Below, piece by piece: positions 23,489 through 36,129 of a stretch of 64,000 nucleotides of DNA. The notes under the pieces were generated by a model. That model was not told where the DNA came from. It worked only from the letters and a program-made list of their open reading frames with translations, and did no database searches. The DNA is from Sinotaia quadrata (lineage: Eukaryota; Mollusca; Gastropoda; Architaenioglossa; Viviparidae), in NCBI GenBank assembly GCA_028829895.1, contig CM054180.1:121196363-121260362 (forward strand), read 5' to 3'. A program made the translations under genes and the position numbers. Position 1 is the stretch's first letter. The number at the start of each line of letters is the position of its first letter.

Positions 23489-24850
23489 GTGACACAAGCG
23501 CCACTTAGTTAATAGATGTTATTACTATTAATTAATTAATCATCCATAACTATTTACAAATGATGAGAATCTTAATTTATTTATTAATGATCTTCCAGCA
23601 GTCTCCACTTGACTCTCTCACTTGGCGGATATGTGGGCGCTGTAAACATGATCTCTCTTCTACGTCATTAAAGACCGTAACACAATATTTCCATAGGTGT
23701 AAAACGTCGTCTTATCAAAGGAGAAGATAAAACCGTCTTACAATCTACATTTATCGAGTTCCCACCCACCCTCTTTCTTCTCCATCATATGGTTATCAAT
23801 ATCTGAAATAAAATTAGGTTAATAAGGTTAATAAATTGAACAATAAATTTATTAAATCAACAATCAAATACACATATATCAAATACAAAGAAAAGATTCA
23901 TTGACAACAATGTTTCCACGAACCACATTCAAATAGTTTCAATATTTATATAGTCTTATATCCTAAGATATAATTCAACAGATTAGTGTCAATATGAATC
24001 ACAGAATATAGTTTATCTGAGAACAGAAATGGAATTATAGAGAATATAGTAATAATAGTTTATACATAACCTTGTCTAGCTGCAAAAGTCTTTCACATGA
24101 CAGTTTATTGTCATAAGAGAATTGCTAGTTTCATGTATTTTTCTTGCATGTTGTAGTACCCTTAAGAGCTGCTATTCTCTTGAGGCTAATCTGGGCTATC
24201 TGCCGTATTAGCTGACTGAAGGAGAACAACAATTGTAGCAATTTCCAGTAACTTCCTTTTACCTGAAATTCAAGGATGTAGTCAGAATACATTGCCACCC
24301 TACATTTAAACACTGGTGGTAGATACTTGTCATGTCTACCACAGTCGTAGCAGTTTATAAATCAGTAAACCAGGAGATTCAGGTGAAAACAAATGGCTGC
24401 TTCTTCTCAGATAAATGTAATCAGGGACCAAATGCTAAATTTCCAATTTATTCATCTCTAACTCCATTCTTTCTTACATTCCATTCTCAACTTACAATTT
24501 CCTGCAACTGTATTTATTAGCCCGATACACACGTAGAGTATAATAAATACAACATATGAAATTTATGAGTGTATTCACTAGAAACAATGTCAAGTGTTTA
24601 GCATACTATATACGAGCATCTTAGTTCACAATTTATAGAAATAATGGACGACTCACATAATGCATCTCTAGGCAAAACACAAGTATAACATATCAATAGC
24701 AAAATGCACGAAGTATTTCTAAGTCCATTCTGTCTCAATCAGTTAGTTAACTCACCATTAAGCTAACGGGGCTTCCATTCATGACCAGACTTCTTTCCAA
24801 CAATTCTTTTAAAATATTTAATATGTCATTATAATACAGAAAATATTAGA
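23489..24850 (-). mobile_element. LTR-like dispersed element, reverse copy a
   Basis: The copy starts TGTGACACAAGCGCCACTTAG, the reverse complement of the 3' end of the element at 50135-51655, and runs through the shared CACTTGGCGGATATGTGGGC, TATTTCCATAGGTG and AATAAATTTATTAAAT blocks. Internal similarity to the copy at 58859-60250 continues to about 24830, around ATCAATAGCAAAATG and AAGTCCATTCT. The far end is not identifiable. No coding frame is present. Confidence 0.65.
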
Positions 24851-27019
24851 GTATGTAAATAGGACATAAACAAATCTTTATCATTGTTAAATTCGTTCCA
24901 CTGCAACCATAAAAAGCTATAGAATGCGCATAGATGCATGTATATGCTACAACAGCTTAGGTTACAATATTAAGGAAAATAATCCGTCCTGGTGAAATGT
25001 TTTAAAATGGAGAGCTTTTACACTCTGCACCGGAGTGTGCGATCTACTCAGACTCTTATTATTTGACCTTGTGAAAGCAGGAAGTTAAATACTTATATAA
25101 ATGTCGCAATAAACCGAAAATTCACCACGTATCCATACTGTACGTTGTAACTGAAAATCATTCGTGACACCAGCAATATTTTATGAACTTTTGGCGTGAC
25201 CGTTAACATTTCGTAGTAGGAAAACTTTAGTTGAACCGAACGAAGCAGTTGACATAAACGTCCGTTAAATTACATTACTTAAACCCAGTGTGGCGTGCAC
25301 AAATCTAAACATTGTACCCACACTGAATTGCTCTTGCAAAGAGTAGTGTATTAAACAGGATACAGAGGTATAGTGAGGAAAGAAAACTTGTGGTGGTGTA
25401 AAAAGCAGAATAAGGATATAGAGAAGAGAAAGATTATAGTTTGTAGCAATTAGAATAAAAAGTGCATTGACATAAGAAAAATATTGTGGTGCTGTAGCAA
25501 GCAGAATAAAGACACAAGAGGAAAACTATGGTGTGCAGAAAACAACAGAAAGGTGTATTGACGCAACAAAAATATGTGTATGTATTAAGCAGAATAAATA
25601 TGTATTATTGACACAAAGGAAATGTTACGGTGGTGTAATTATCGGAATACAGATATATTGACACATACAAAAATAATGGTGATGTAGAAAGCAGAATAAA
25701 GATGTTATAACGACAAGAGAAACAAGGTGCTTGTGGTATTTATGAAGCTTGCTGCTGAGAGTTGTAATGTGCAGTGGTTTCAGTAGGACTTACTGTCTGA
25801 TACCAAAGTGTGTTTGACTACTAATGTGTTTGACTGCTAATGTGTTTGACTACTATTGTGTTTGACTACTAATGTGTTTGACTGCTAATGTGACTACTAA
25901 TGTGTTTGACTACTAATGTGTTTGACTGATAATGTGACTACTAATGTGTTTGACTGATAATGTGACTACTAATGTGTTTGACTACTAATGTGTACAATGT
26001 TTTTGCTGAATATGTGTTGTGTAATATAGAGAGGTCTCGATATCGAGTTGTGTATGTGTGGTGTATTTTATTAGAACAGTCAGTGTTATATAACACCTCG
26101 CTTTAATTATTTTTGGCCTGCCTAGAGATCTTGTAAATATATAATTAAGAAAAATAACGTCTGCAAATTATTAGTTAAAATATTCAACACTGTATCCAAA
26201 TGGAATTGACAACATATATTGTGACATTGCTCTAGATAATAGACGTGTCGATATGTATTATGACATTGCTCCAGATAATGAGAGTACTGATGTGCAGCCA
26301 ATGCTATAAACCAAAATTCTGCAATCAAATATCCGTGGAGAAAGGAAGATATTCTGATTCAATCGATTCAAAGAGAAATTCCTCTAATTAAGCTCATACC
26401 GATGAATATTCAACGCATATTAAGGAAATAAACAAATAGTAAAATAAACAAATATTGCAAAGTAAATATGCAAACTCATGTGACAATATGTACATTACAT
26501 AAAGAGAGAGTGGTTCAATTCAGAATTTCTCAACAAGGAATAAACATTTTCATTCTTTATCGTTTTATCTGATGTTAGATAAACAGTTGAATTATAAAGT
26601 CTATTTGATTTAACAACAACGGTCGATAGCAAAGTAATTTCAACTTTACGCAAACATCATAGCAATTATTCAATATCAGTTGAAAGCAGATTCATTGAAT
26701 TTTTTACAAAAATGAAATCAGATAAATTAGAATATAAAGAAATATTAATATTTTGATCAAATGTCCTTTAAATGAACAAATATCTCACTCACTAATATGA
26801 TCGGATTCGACTGGTCGGAAACAACAATATTGTATGCAATGATAGATCTCAGTAGTTCTGTTGTATATGAGCTTTGCTCGTTTCAATTTGCTTGTGAACA
26901 GGCCTTATTTATGACTAATTAATATCTCATGATATTAATAATTAATATCTATTTATATCTCATGAAATACGTTTCTTTTTTCTTGTGTAACCCGGTTCTA
27001 AGAAATCCAGTATTTGTGG
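24851..27019. other. Intergenic, two degenerate tandem arrays
   Basis: Bases 25340-25735 are a degenerate repeat of about 60 bp marked by AGCAGAATAAAGA, TGACACA and GGTGGTGTA. Bases 25798-25993 are a 16-bp-type array of TACTAATGTGTTTGAC. Bases 26210-26300 hold a twofold repeat of GACATTGCTC(T/C)AGATAAT. The segment to the right lies downstream of the stop codon of the minus-strand receptor gene and would include its 3' UTR. Confidence 0.5.
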
Positions 27020-30000
27020 TTAATTACTGATCTTACTATCCCTCTGATCTGGCTCTAAATAATCTGACTTATGTGTTTTAGCACTGGTCTCGCCTTCCGT
27101 CAGAACAGGTTCTAAGTAATCCGGTATTTGTGGTCTAGTACTGGTCTCGCCTTCCGTCAGAACAGGTTCTATGTAATCCGGTATTTGTGGTCTAGTACTG
27201 GTCTCGCCTTCCGTCAGAACAGGTTCTAAGTAATCCGGATTTTGTGGTCTAGTACTGGTCTCGCCTTTCGTCAGAACAGGTTGTGGTCCAGTTATGGTCT
27301 CGCCGTCCGACTGAATAGGCTCTAAGTAATCTGGTATTTTGGGTATATTAATTGTCTGAACAGCTCTTGGATAATCTGATTTCAGTGGTTCACTATTTGC
27401 CTCGTTTCCTGAATGAACAAGCTTTAAGTATTCAGATCTTTGTCGTACACTATTTGTGTCGTTTCCTGTGTGAACTAGCTTGAGATAATCCGACACCTGT
27501 CGCACATTACCTGTTTGGCTTTCTGCCAGAACTGTTTGTAAATCGACAAATGTGTTTTGCGAGCTGTTTGTGGACGTTTCTATCTTCATTTGCTGTACAC
27601 TTGCTAATTCTTCTGAAAATTTACTGCTCTCAATTTCTTCGGGTGCAGGTTGTAAACAGTCCACACTTTTCAAATGAATGTCGCTTGTACTCTCTACAAG
27701 ATGGAGGTAGTTGTTGCAAGGGAGATCATTCACAGCCGTGGAAGACTTTCGTGCTGTCGGTTGTTGATCTACAACAGTGAAACAAGAAACAAGCATTGAA
27801 AACCAACCATTTGTAAGTAGTCACCAAAGCAGTCCTCCAATCACTCACCGACATCTATATCAGAATATCAGTCACGCTTGGACAATTTTAACACCGTTTA
27901 ATGTGATCACGAAATTGTGTTTTGACTGAATATACTGAAAGGAAAAATAAACAATAAAATATTTTTTACAAACACATTGGCAGTTTTTCCTTTTTTAGAG
28001 GCATGAAAAGATGTATTTACATTAACTCACAGTGTATAGTTTAATTTAGATATTGAATTATTACCGATCTCCAGTTGGGAGTCTTGAATCTCGTAGTAAA
28101 TTCCAGACTGTGTCTGGGTATGCTCAGTACCAAGACCTCTGTACAAAACAAATTCCTTCTTTCCTTTTCTCCGGAGCCTCATGTATTCGTCTTTTCCTAA
28201 AAATAAATACTGGTCTTTATCGATGGAAAATGGATCACAATAGACAAAGCACAAAGCGAAAACAAACATTTTTTAAATGATGGCATTGGTATGTGAGGAA
28301 AATTAATTGTAGTGTTTGCTCTCCAGTTCAAAGTTGCAGGCAAAGTTCACCTCCCAAATACACATTAAAACAGATAAGCTGTTGTATGATGGGGAATTTT
28401 CTCATATATTTTATATAAATTTTCATTGTTGCATCTAAATTGAACATTATTGTAATTTGAATGACGTGTACCTATTGCCTCATGTTGACTTAGAAGTGAA
28501 GTCCTGAATGAATGAGTCCATTGTGGTAGATTTATTGACCAGTGTTTGATGTTTGTAGCAGTTAGGTGATCGAGTGTTTAAGCTGCATGATCAATGGCCC
28601 ATAAGCTAGCTAGAGATTATTTTTGCGGCACGTGTGTGTGTTTTATATACAATGGGAAGCGTTGTTAGCTAGGTCAGCGTGTTTTAGAAGTCGTTAGAAA
28701 GGCATAATCGTATTAGCGCTAAGTAATTGGTCGGATCGAAAGCGTGTCTAATAGGCGCAGGTTTGATTCCAAGGGTGATAAAAGACCCTTAGCGAATTTT
28801 TATCTTCACTCCTTCCCGAAATTTGTCTTTGAGGGTGGCAACTGGGGTCCTTCCCGACACTGGTCGTATATGTAGAGCTAAACCCTGGTTGAAATAGGTA
28901 AAAACGTCTTGTTTTGTATGAATGGTTAGGTTTTATTATGATGTTATATGCTGTTTTATTTTGAACATGTTAATATTTCTTTCTTTCAGAGGCTTATGCA
29001 ATGAGCAATTGCCTGGACACTTAGACTCTGCAATTGTTTGTGTTTCAGGGTTTTTATTTTCGCCTGCTTGTTTTGTAGCTGCATATTTTGTAGCTGACTG
29101 CCTTGGTGGCTGGTATAAACTGTCTCTGTATAAAATATGTCCCTGGCTTGATTGGGATGTTCTGATCTATATCCAGAAAGTGACTCCAGTGTAGCAAAAT
29201 TGCGTCATTTTATCTATAATTTTTATCTTATTAATTTTTCTTTATTAAATTTTTTGTTATTATTTTAAACAGGTAATTGTTAGTGAAGTAATTTCTATGT
29301 TTGTTTTGGTAGTCGCAAGTGATAATCTAATGATTACGTCCTGTCCTCTGTTCATAAACATTGATTCTCAGCTGTAGAAAATTCTATTGTATGATCACAT
29401 GAATTTGAAGTGGCAAGGAAGTCTCATCTTGAAAATGGCTAGTTAGCCTTATGGTGATTTAACTGACTGGTTGAGAGAGAATGGACTTAGAAATATATCA
29501 TGCACTTTGATATTGATGTGTTATACTTGTGTTTTACGTAGAGATGTATTATGTGAGTATACTATTATCTGTACAAATGTTTGAACTAGACTACTTGTAA
29601 GTAGTGTGCTAACACTTGTATTGTTATTATATGCTGTATTTATTATGTTGTGTGCGTGTATCAGGGTAATACGTACTGTTGCAGGAAACAGTAAGTTGAG
29701 ACATGAATGTAAGACTGGAGTTATAAAGCGATATGCTGGAAACTTAGTGTTCCTCTCTGATTGTGTTATTTAGAGTGAATCTGCCTCTCATTTTCTATAT
29801 GTTCCTGGTTGCTGATAGTAAATGATATGACCGACCTTGATAGAGGCAGAAATAATGGACGATTCACTACACTCCATTTGACGTCAAGTATCATTTTGGA
29901 CATTTATTACAGTTAGTACTCATATTTAATATCGGCTTTTATTTTTGATTGATAGTAGATGTTCGTACGTCATACCTTTAATAATGCAAATAACGATGAT

Positions 30001-33000
30001 AATAACGATGACTGTTACAGTTGTAACTCCAATGACGATACCTGCTGTTACAAGCGGTGATAACTTCAGATCTAAGTTTAAAGGACAGTAAGCACAAGAA
30101 AGATTAAAATAGAATTTTATTAGAATAAAATAAATGCAAATGCACTTATATGTTATGTCACTAAAGAATGCAAGAATGACGATGTTCGGCCACCATGATG
30201 TTATGCTAAAATGGAATGTAAACACAATGATATACAAGGGCCAATAAATTTAGGCTATGACATAATCCAAATACAATAATATTTCATGTACATCAGAATC
30301 CATATACAAGGATAGGATATGGTATACAATAATGCACATATTATAATATATGCTACAATAGAACGCATACAATAATATCGTACAATATAATGCCAATAGA
30401 ATAATATGTTATGCTACACTAGAACGCTTACAATAATGTGCTGTGCTACAATAAAATGCCAGAACTATAATATATTGTGCTATAATATTATGCTTACAAG
30501 AATATGCTGTGCTACAATAAAGCGCTTACAATTTTATGCTGTGCTACAATAAAACGCTTACAATAATATGTTGTGTTACAATAGAACGCTTACAATAATA
30601 TGTTGTGTTACAATAGAACGCTTACAATAATATGTTGTGTTACAAGAGAACGCTTACAATAATATGTTGTGTTACAATAGAACGCTTACAATAATATGTT
30701 GTGTTACAAGAGAACGCTTACAATAATATGTTGTGTTACAATAGAACGCTTACAATAATATATTGTTTTACAATAGAACGCTTACAATAATATGTTGTGC
30801 TACAACAGTATGCGTACAATTTTATGCTGTGCTCAATAAAATGAAGTATACAATTTCAATATGTAATGCTCCATGATGATCACAATAATTATCATATAAC
30901 GTCAACACAAAACCATAAGCTCAATAGCTATTATCATTAAACGTAAACCTAAAAAATCAGTGCTGTTATATTCATGTTGTGAATTACTTACCCTGACTAA
31001 TGAATACTTGACCGTCCGTTGGGTGACTGCTCACCTTGAGGTTGACGCGAAAGTACATCTCACCACTCCCTATATCGTTTGAAATAGTCACGTACCAGAG
31101 TCCGCCATTTTCTCTCTTCAAATCACTCACAAGAATGGTGAGCTGGAGATCAGGCGGCTCACCAGCCACACAATACAAACAGTATTTATTTTCATGGTTA
31201 AAAGTACAGGTACTGCCATTTCTAACTGCTTCCGTGCAGTTGATCAAGGTTGTTAGAAACGGATCTGAGTCGTCATTCGTCTTTTGTAAAATCTGGTTGA
31301 TGTGGCACGAGCTGATGTGTGGCGTATGTGAGCGAAAAGGAAATGTGACGTCAGCACTTTGGCCAACGCTCACAATTGGAATATTTGAAGTGTTCCTTAT
31401 AAACTCTGGGGCACCTGCAGCACGCCATCAGACCAAAACCATGGACTAATTATTGTTCATTGAATATAAAAAAACAATATACATGAACAAAAGTTTGTTA
31501 TATATAAAACACAAGACGCGCACAAACAATTATTGGATGTTGTATTTAAAACACAATACATAAGCAGAGATAATTATTGAATATTGTACATCAAATACAA
31601 GACATAAAGACAAAGTATTATTGTATATTGTACATATAAACACAATATATAAGCACAAATAATTATTGTATATAAAAGAAAACATAGGCATAATAACTAT
31701 TACATATTAAAAAACAAAAAACAAAAATAATTACAGTGTTTGGTATATAACCCCTAAGACAACAACACAAATAATTATTATATATACTTCATATATAACA
31801 ATGCAAAACATAAACACATTTAATTGTTGTATTTGAAAGACAATAAATAAACACATTGCGCAAACACTTATTTTATATTGTTTGTCAAACACAATACATA
31901 ACCATAAGTACATATTAATTGATTATCACAGTTAATACGGTTTGACTTTAACTGAATTTCAAAGAACGAACTTAAAATATAAGACTAATAGTTTGAAAGA
32001 GAATTGGGGGGGGGGGGGACGTGAAATATGAAGGAAGTAATCTGAACAGAACCGAAGGGGAGTTAATCTGATTCTAGAGTATAACAATTGTTTCAATTGT
32101 TCTCAGTGTCTTAATCCCATGGGAATAACAGAGACGCATTATATACGGAAGCAATTGATTATAAGTAATGTTTATTAACTTAAGAATAAAATCTATTACT
32201 ATTATCTAATGCATAGATGCTAATAAATAACTAGATTTTCTATTACATTCACGATAAATTTAGTAAATGAAAGTAACATTTATTTCCTATTTTTAATTTA
32301 ATTTTTAAAATGGGACAAAATGAAAATATGGTAAAGAGAAAAAGACAGCATCATGAGATCTTTAGATTGGTATTTATTATGCTTGTTATTTTGCTCGGAA
32401 TTTGGTGATCCTTCATTTTTCAATCTTCCATTTGTGCTGGTAATTTGCATTCGACTGGCGGTAGAATTTTTATCGTCGCATTTTGGAGCCTGCAGCTAGA
32501 TCGAAACGAAATGCAACATACTGCCGGGTCCATTAATTTTATTCCGATGTAAGTGTGCATACTGATTTTATTTCACTTCCTGATACACTTGAATTTTTTT
32601 TCTTTACGTCATTTCAATCCGATATATTTACGTCATCCAATCTTCATTACCTCAGGAAATGTGTAATATTTTTTTCTCTTTCATTTCTAATCACTTAAGA
32701 AAAACAATATCATACCTAAGATCACGAGCAGATTTGTCAGTTAATCGAGAAGCACAGAATGAGTCAGAAACATGCGTACAAAGTAATAAAAAGGACAAAA
32801 TTCAAAGGTTAAAACACAGCATTATGTTGACTTACATTCAACTAACATGGAAGTGGAAACATTTTTGTAAGATCCATCGGCCTCACAACGAATGACACCC
32901 GCGTCACTGCATCCGACAGATTGAAATGTATACGAAATGTTTCCAGACTTGTCTCCCTTTTCCAATAACGCGTTGTGTCTGTCCAGCAAACTAACTGTGG

Positions 33001-36000
33001 ATGGTGGATTGCCATTCACCCAAGAGCAGGCAACTGTCACAGACCTGGATTTTGGAATAAACGTTCCATATCCTAATATTTCCAAACCTATAATGCTAGG
33101 TGGGTCTGAAATCAAAATATATTTAATTTTACAATATTAATTAATCCGATTTGAATTACTTCAGTGTTCAGTAAAATACGCAAGATATCCAAACGATCTA
33201 TCTATAGTCATACTTTATGCAGCTGTTTCATGCATAAATAAAACGTTCGTAATTTAATGAAAATGTGCGTAATTTTTTTGTGCGTATAATAATTATTTGT
33301 TAATAATACATATTATTTAGCTGCCAAGTTAACCCTTAGCATAAAGAATAACTTTCAGTAACATTTGTTTCTAATTCACTTTTGAAAAGTACGAATTAAA
33401 TGGAGTTTTTCATTGTGATTATTTGTCGCTCAAACGTGGAACATTCGAGAACTCTATTCTTTCGAAACTATACAGAAGAAAGAAGAAATTATGGTGCATT
33501 TCAAAACTATACAGAAAAAGAATAAATTATGGTGCATTTCGAAAGTCACAGCTATAACCCCAAAACACAATTAGTAATCTTCATGTTTCTGTGATTGTTA
33601 ATGTAGGTGTGTTAGTAGAGGTAATTTAGTAAAGTATAATGCTTGTGAAAGAGTGTAATTAGTGTACTGAAGACGCTAGTGCTGTATAATGTTATATAGT
33701 TAGTGCTTTGTGGCCACGAATGCTTTATAATTTTATATAGTTATTGTATTGTGGTCACTAGTGCTGTGTAATGTTATATATGTACCGTATTGTCGTCATG
33801 CGTTCTATGTAATGTTATCTATTTAGTGAATTGTGGTCGCTAGTTCTATGTAATGTTATCTATTTAGTGAATTGTGGTGAATAGTTCTATGTAACTTTAT
33901 CTATTTAGTGAATTGTGGTGAATAGTTCTATGTAACTTTATCTATTTAGTGAATTGTGGTCACTAGTTCTATGTAACGTTAGATACTTAGTGCTGTGTAG
34001 AGTTATATATGTAGTTTGGTGGGGTAAATTTGCCTATCCTTCTTTTAAAATTTAATTCTTGTAAAATTGTCATAGAACTCCGAAAATCGGGCACTCCTTA
34101 TGATGTTATTTTTGAAAGTGTCTGAGTTGAAGTAAATGCTCGAAGGAAGAATATTCTAGATTTGCTGATGTAACGCAAGCCAGTGAGTAGTTTTTATTAT
34201 CCAATGGTTATGATTTACGAGAACGAGTCCAGGCAATGGTCTGAGATTAGAAAGTTTACTTGCTGTAGAGAAATCCACTGTCTAATCACTTGAGGTGGCA
34301 AAAAAGAAGTCAAGTCTTGAAAGGCGGCTGTTAGCTTCGTGGTGAGTTAAATGGCTGGTGGAGAGAAAATGGACTTAGAAATATTACATGCATTTTCGCT
34401 ATTGATATGTTATACTCGTGTTTCGTTTAGAGATGTAATATGTGAATTGAATTTTATTTCTACAAACGTTTGAAGTAACTGCTCACATGTGATTGCTGGA
34501 CGTCACTATATTTATTGTTCAGTGGAAGGAGTCGACATTGTGAAAGGAAGTGTCCAGGTTAACTGAACTATAAATTGTGACATTGTGGCAAAGCGTGCGA
34601 AGGACTGTTAAGACCAAGCTGAATCAGTTTATATAAAACTATTATTACTTATCACAAATAAATCCATTTCTGTCCTCTGATACGACTATTCTGTGATTTG
34701 TATTGACTCTATTGTTGAATTGTATGTATGATAGACTGTGTAATTAAAAGTTATCCAAACATGGATTCATGGAAATAATGATGTAAAGTAATCTGTTTCA
34801 TTGTATTTGTCTTATGCATATTTAATTGTTGATTTAATAAATTTATTGACCTTCTTACGCACACTGATAACATTATGTTGGAGAAGAAAGTAGGTAGATG
34901 TGGGCTTGCTAAATATAGATTAAAGACGGATATGTCTTCTCCATGACCGTGAACGTTTATCCTAAATGTTGTGGAAAAAAAGAGAAAACGTTTACAGCCC
35001 CCGCATATCCGCAAAGTGAGAGACGAGTGGTATCTGTTGGAGAATCATTAATAAAATAAATTAAGACTCTCATCACTTGTAATTATAATAATATTCATTA
35101 ACTAAGTGGTGTTGCATCAAATGTAATGTACTGTGGTGACTAGTGCTGTGTAATGTTATATATTTAGTGTTTTGTGATGACTAGTACTGTGCAGTATTAA
35201 GCAGTATTGTAGTCACTAGTGCTGTATAGAGTTATGTAGGTTAGTGTACTGAAGGAACTAGTGTTGTGTAGTGTTATGTAAACAGTATATTCTAATCACT
35301 TATAATGTGTAGTGTTATGTACGTCGTGTACGGTAGTCACTAGTGATGTGTAGTGTTATGTAGTTAGTGTCCTGTAATCATGTGGGATGTGTAGTGCCAT
35401 GTAATTATTGTACTGTGATGACTAGTGATGAGTAGTGTCCATAGTTAGTGTACTGTAGTCACTAGTCTTATGAAGTGATATGTAGTAGTGTACTGTGTTG
35501 TCTAGTCTTGTGAATGTGATATGTAGTTAGTGTACTGGAGCCACTAATCTTGTATAGTATTATATAGTAGTGTACTGTAGTTATTAGTCTTGTGTAGTAA
35601 TATGTAGTAGTGAACTGTAGTTATTAGTCTTGTGTAGTAATATGTAGTAGTGAACTGTAGTTATTAGACTTGTGTAGTATGCTATAATTAGTGTACTGTG
35701 TGGTAACTAGAGTTCTGTGGTGTTATGTAGTCAGTATACTGTGGTAAGAAGTGTATGCACTGCTATATAGACAATTAATGTTTTCAATAGACCTGGGTAG
35801 TTTTATGTAATTAGTGTAAATTAGTCAAACTTGTGTGCTGTTTCGTGGTTAGTTTACTGCAGTCGTTAGTGTTGTGCAGTGTAAAGTAATTATTGTACTG
35901 TAGACACTAGTACTGTGTAGAGTTATGTAGATAGTGTACTGTAGACATTAGTGATGTTTAGTGTTATGCAATGAGTTGAGTATAGTCACTAGTGGTTGCG

Positions 36001-36047
36001 TAAGTATTTTATTTCATAGTAAGAAATAAAGACTACTCTCACCCTTC

Positions 36048-36094
<47 letters not shown>

Positions 36095-36098
36095 CAAA

Positions 36099-36129
<31 letters not shown>

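Noticed and set aside
28640..28915. Functional tRNA gene
   Set aside because: Only box-like words are present; no cloverleaf with paired acceptor stem can be drawn. A SINE head is more likely.
28922..29194. 90-codon hydrophobic frame
   Set aside because: It lies between a SINE-like repeat and an LTR-like copy, within a receptor intron, without splice or family support.
31036..31449. 137-codon plus-strand frame
   Set aside because: It is antisense to the Ig domain 3 exon of the minus-strand receptor and has no recognisable content.
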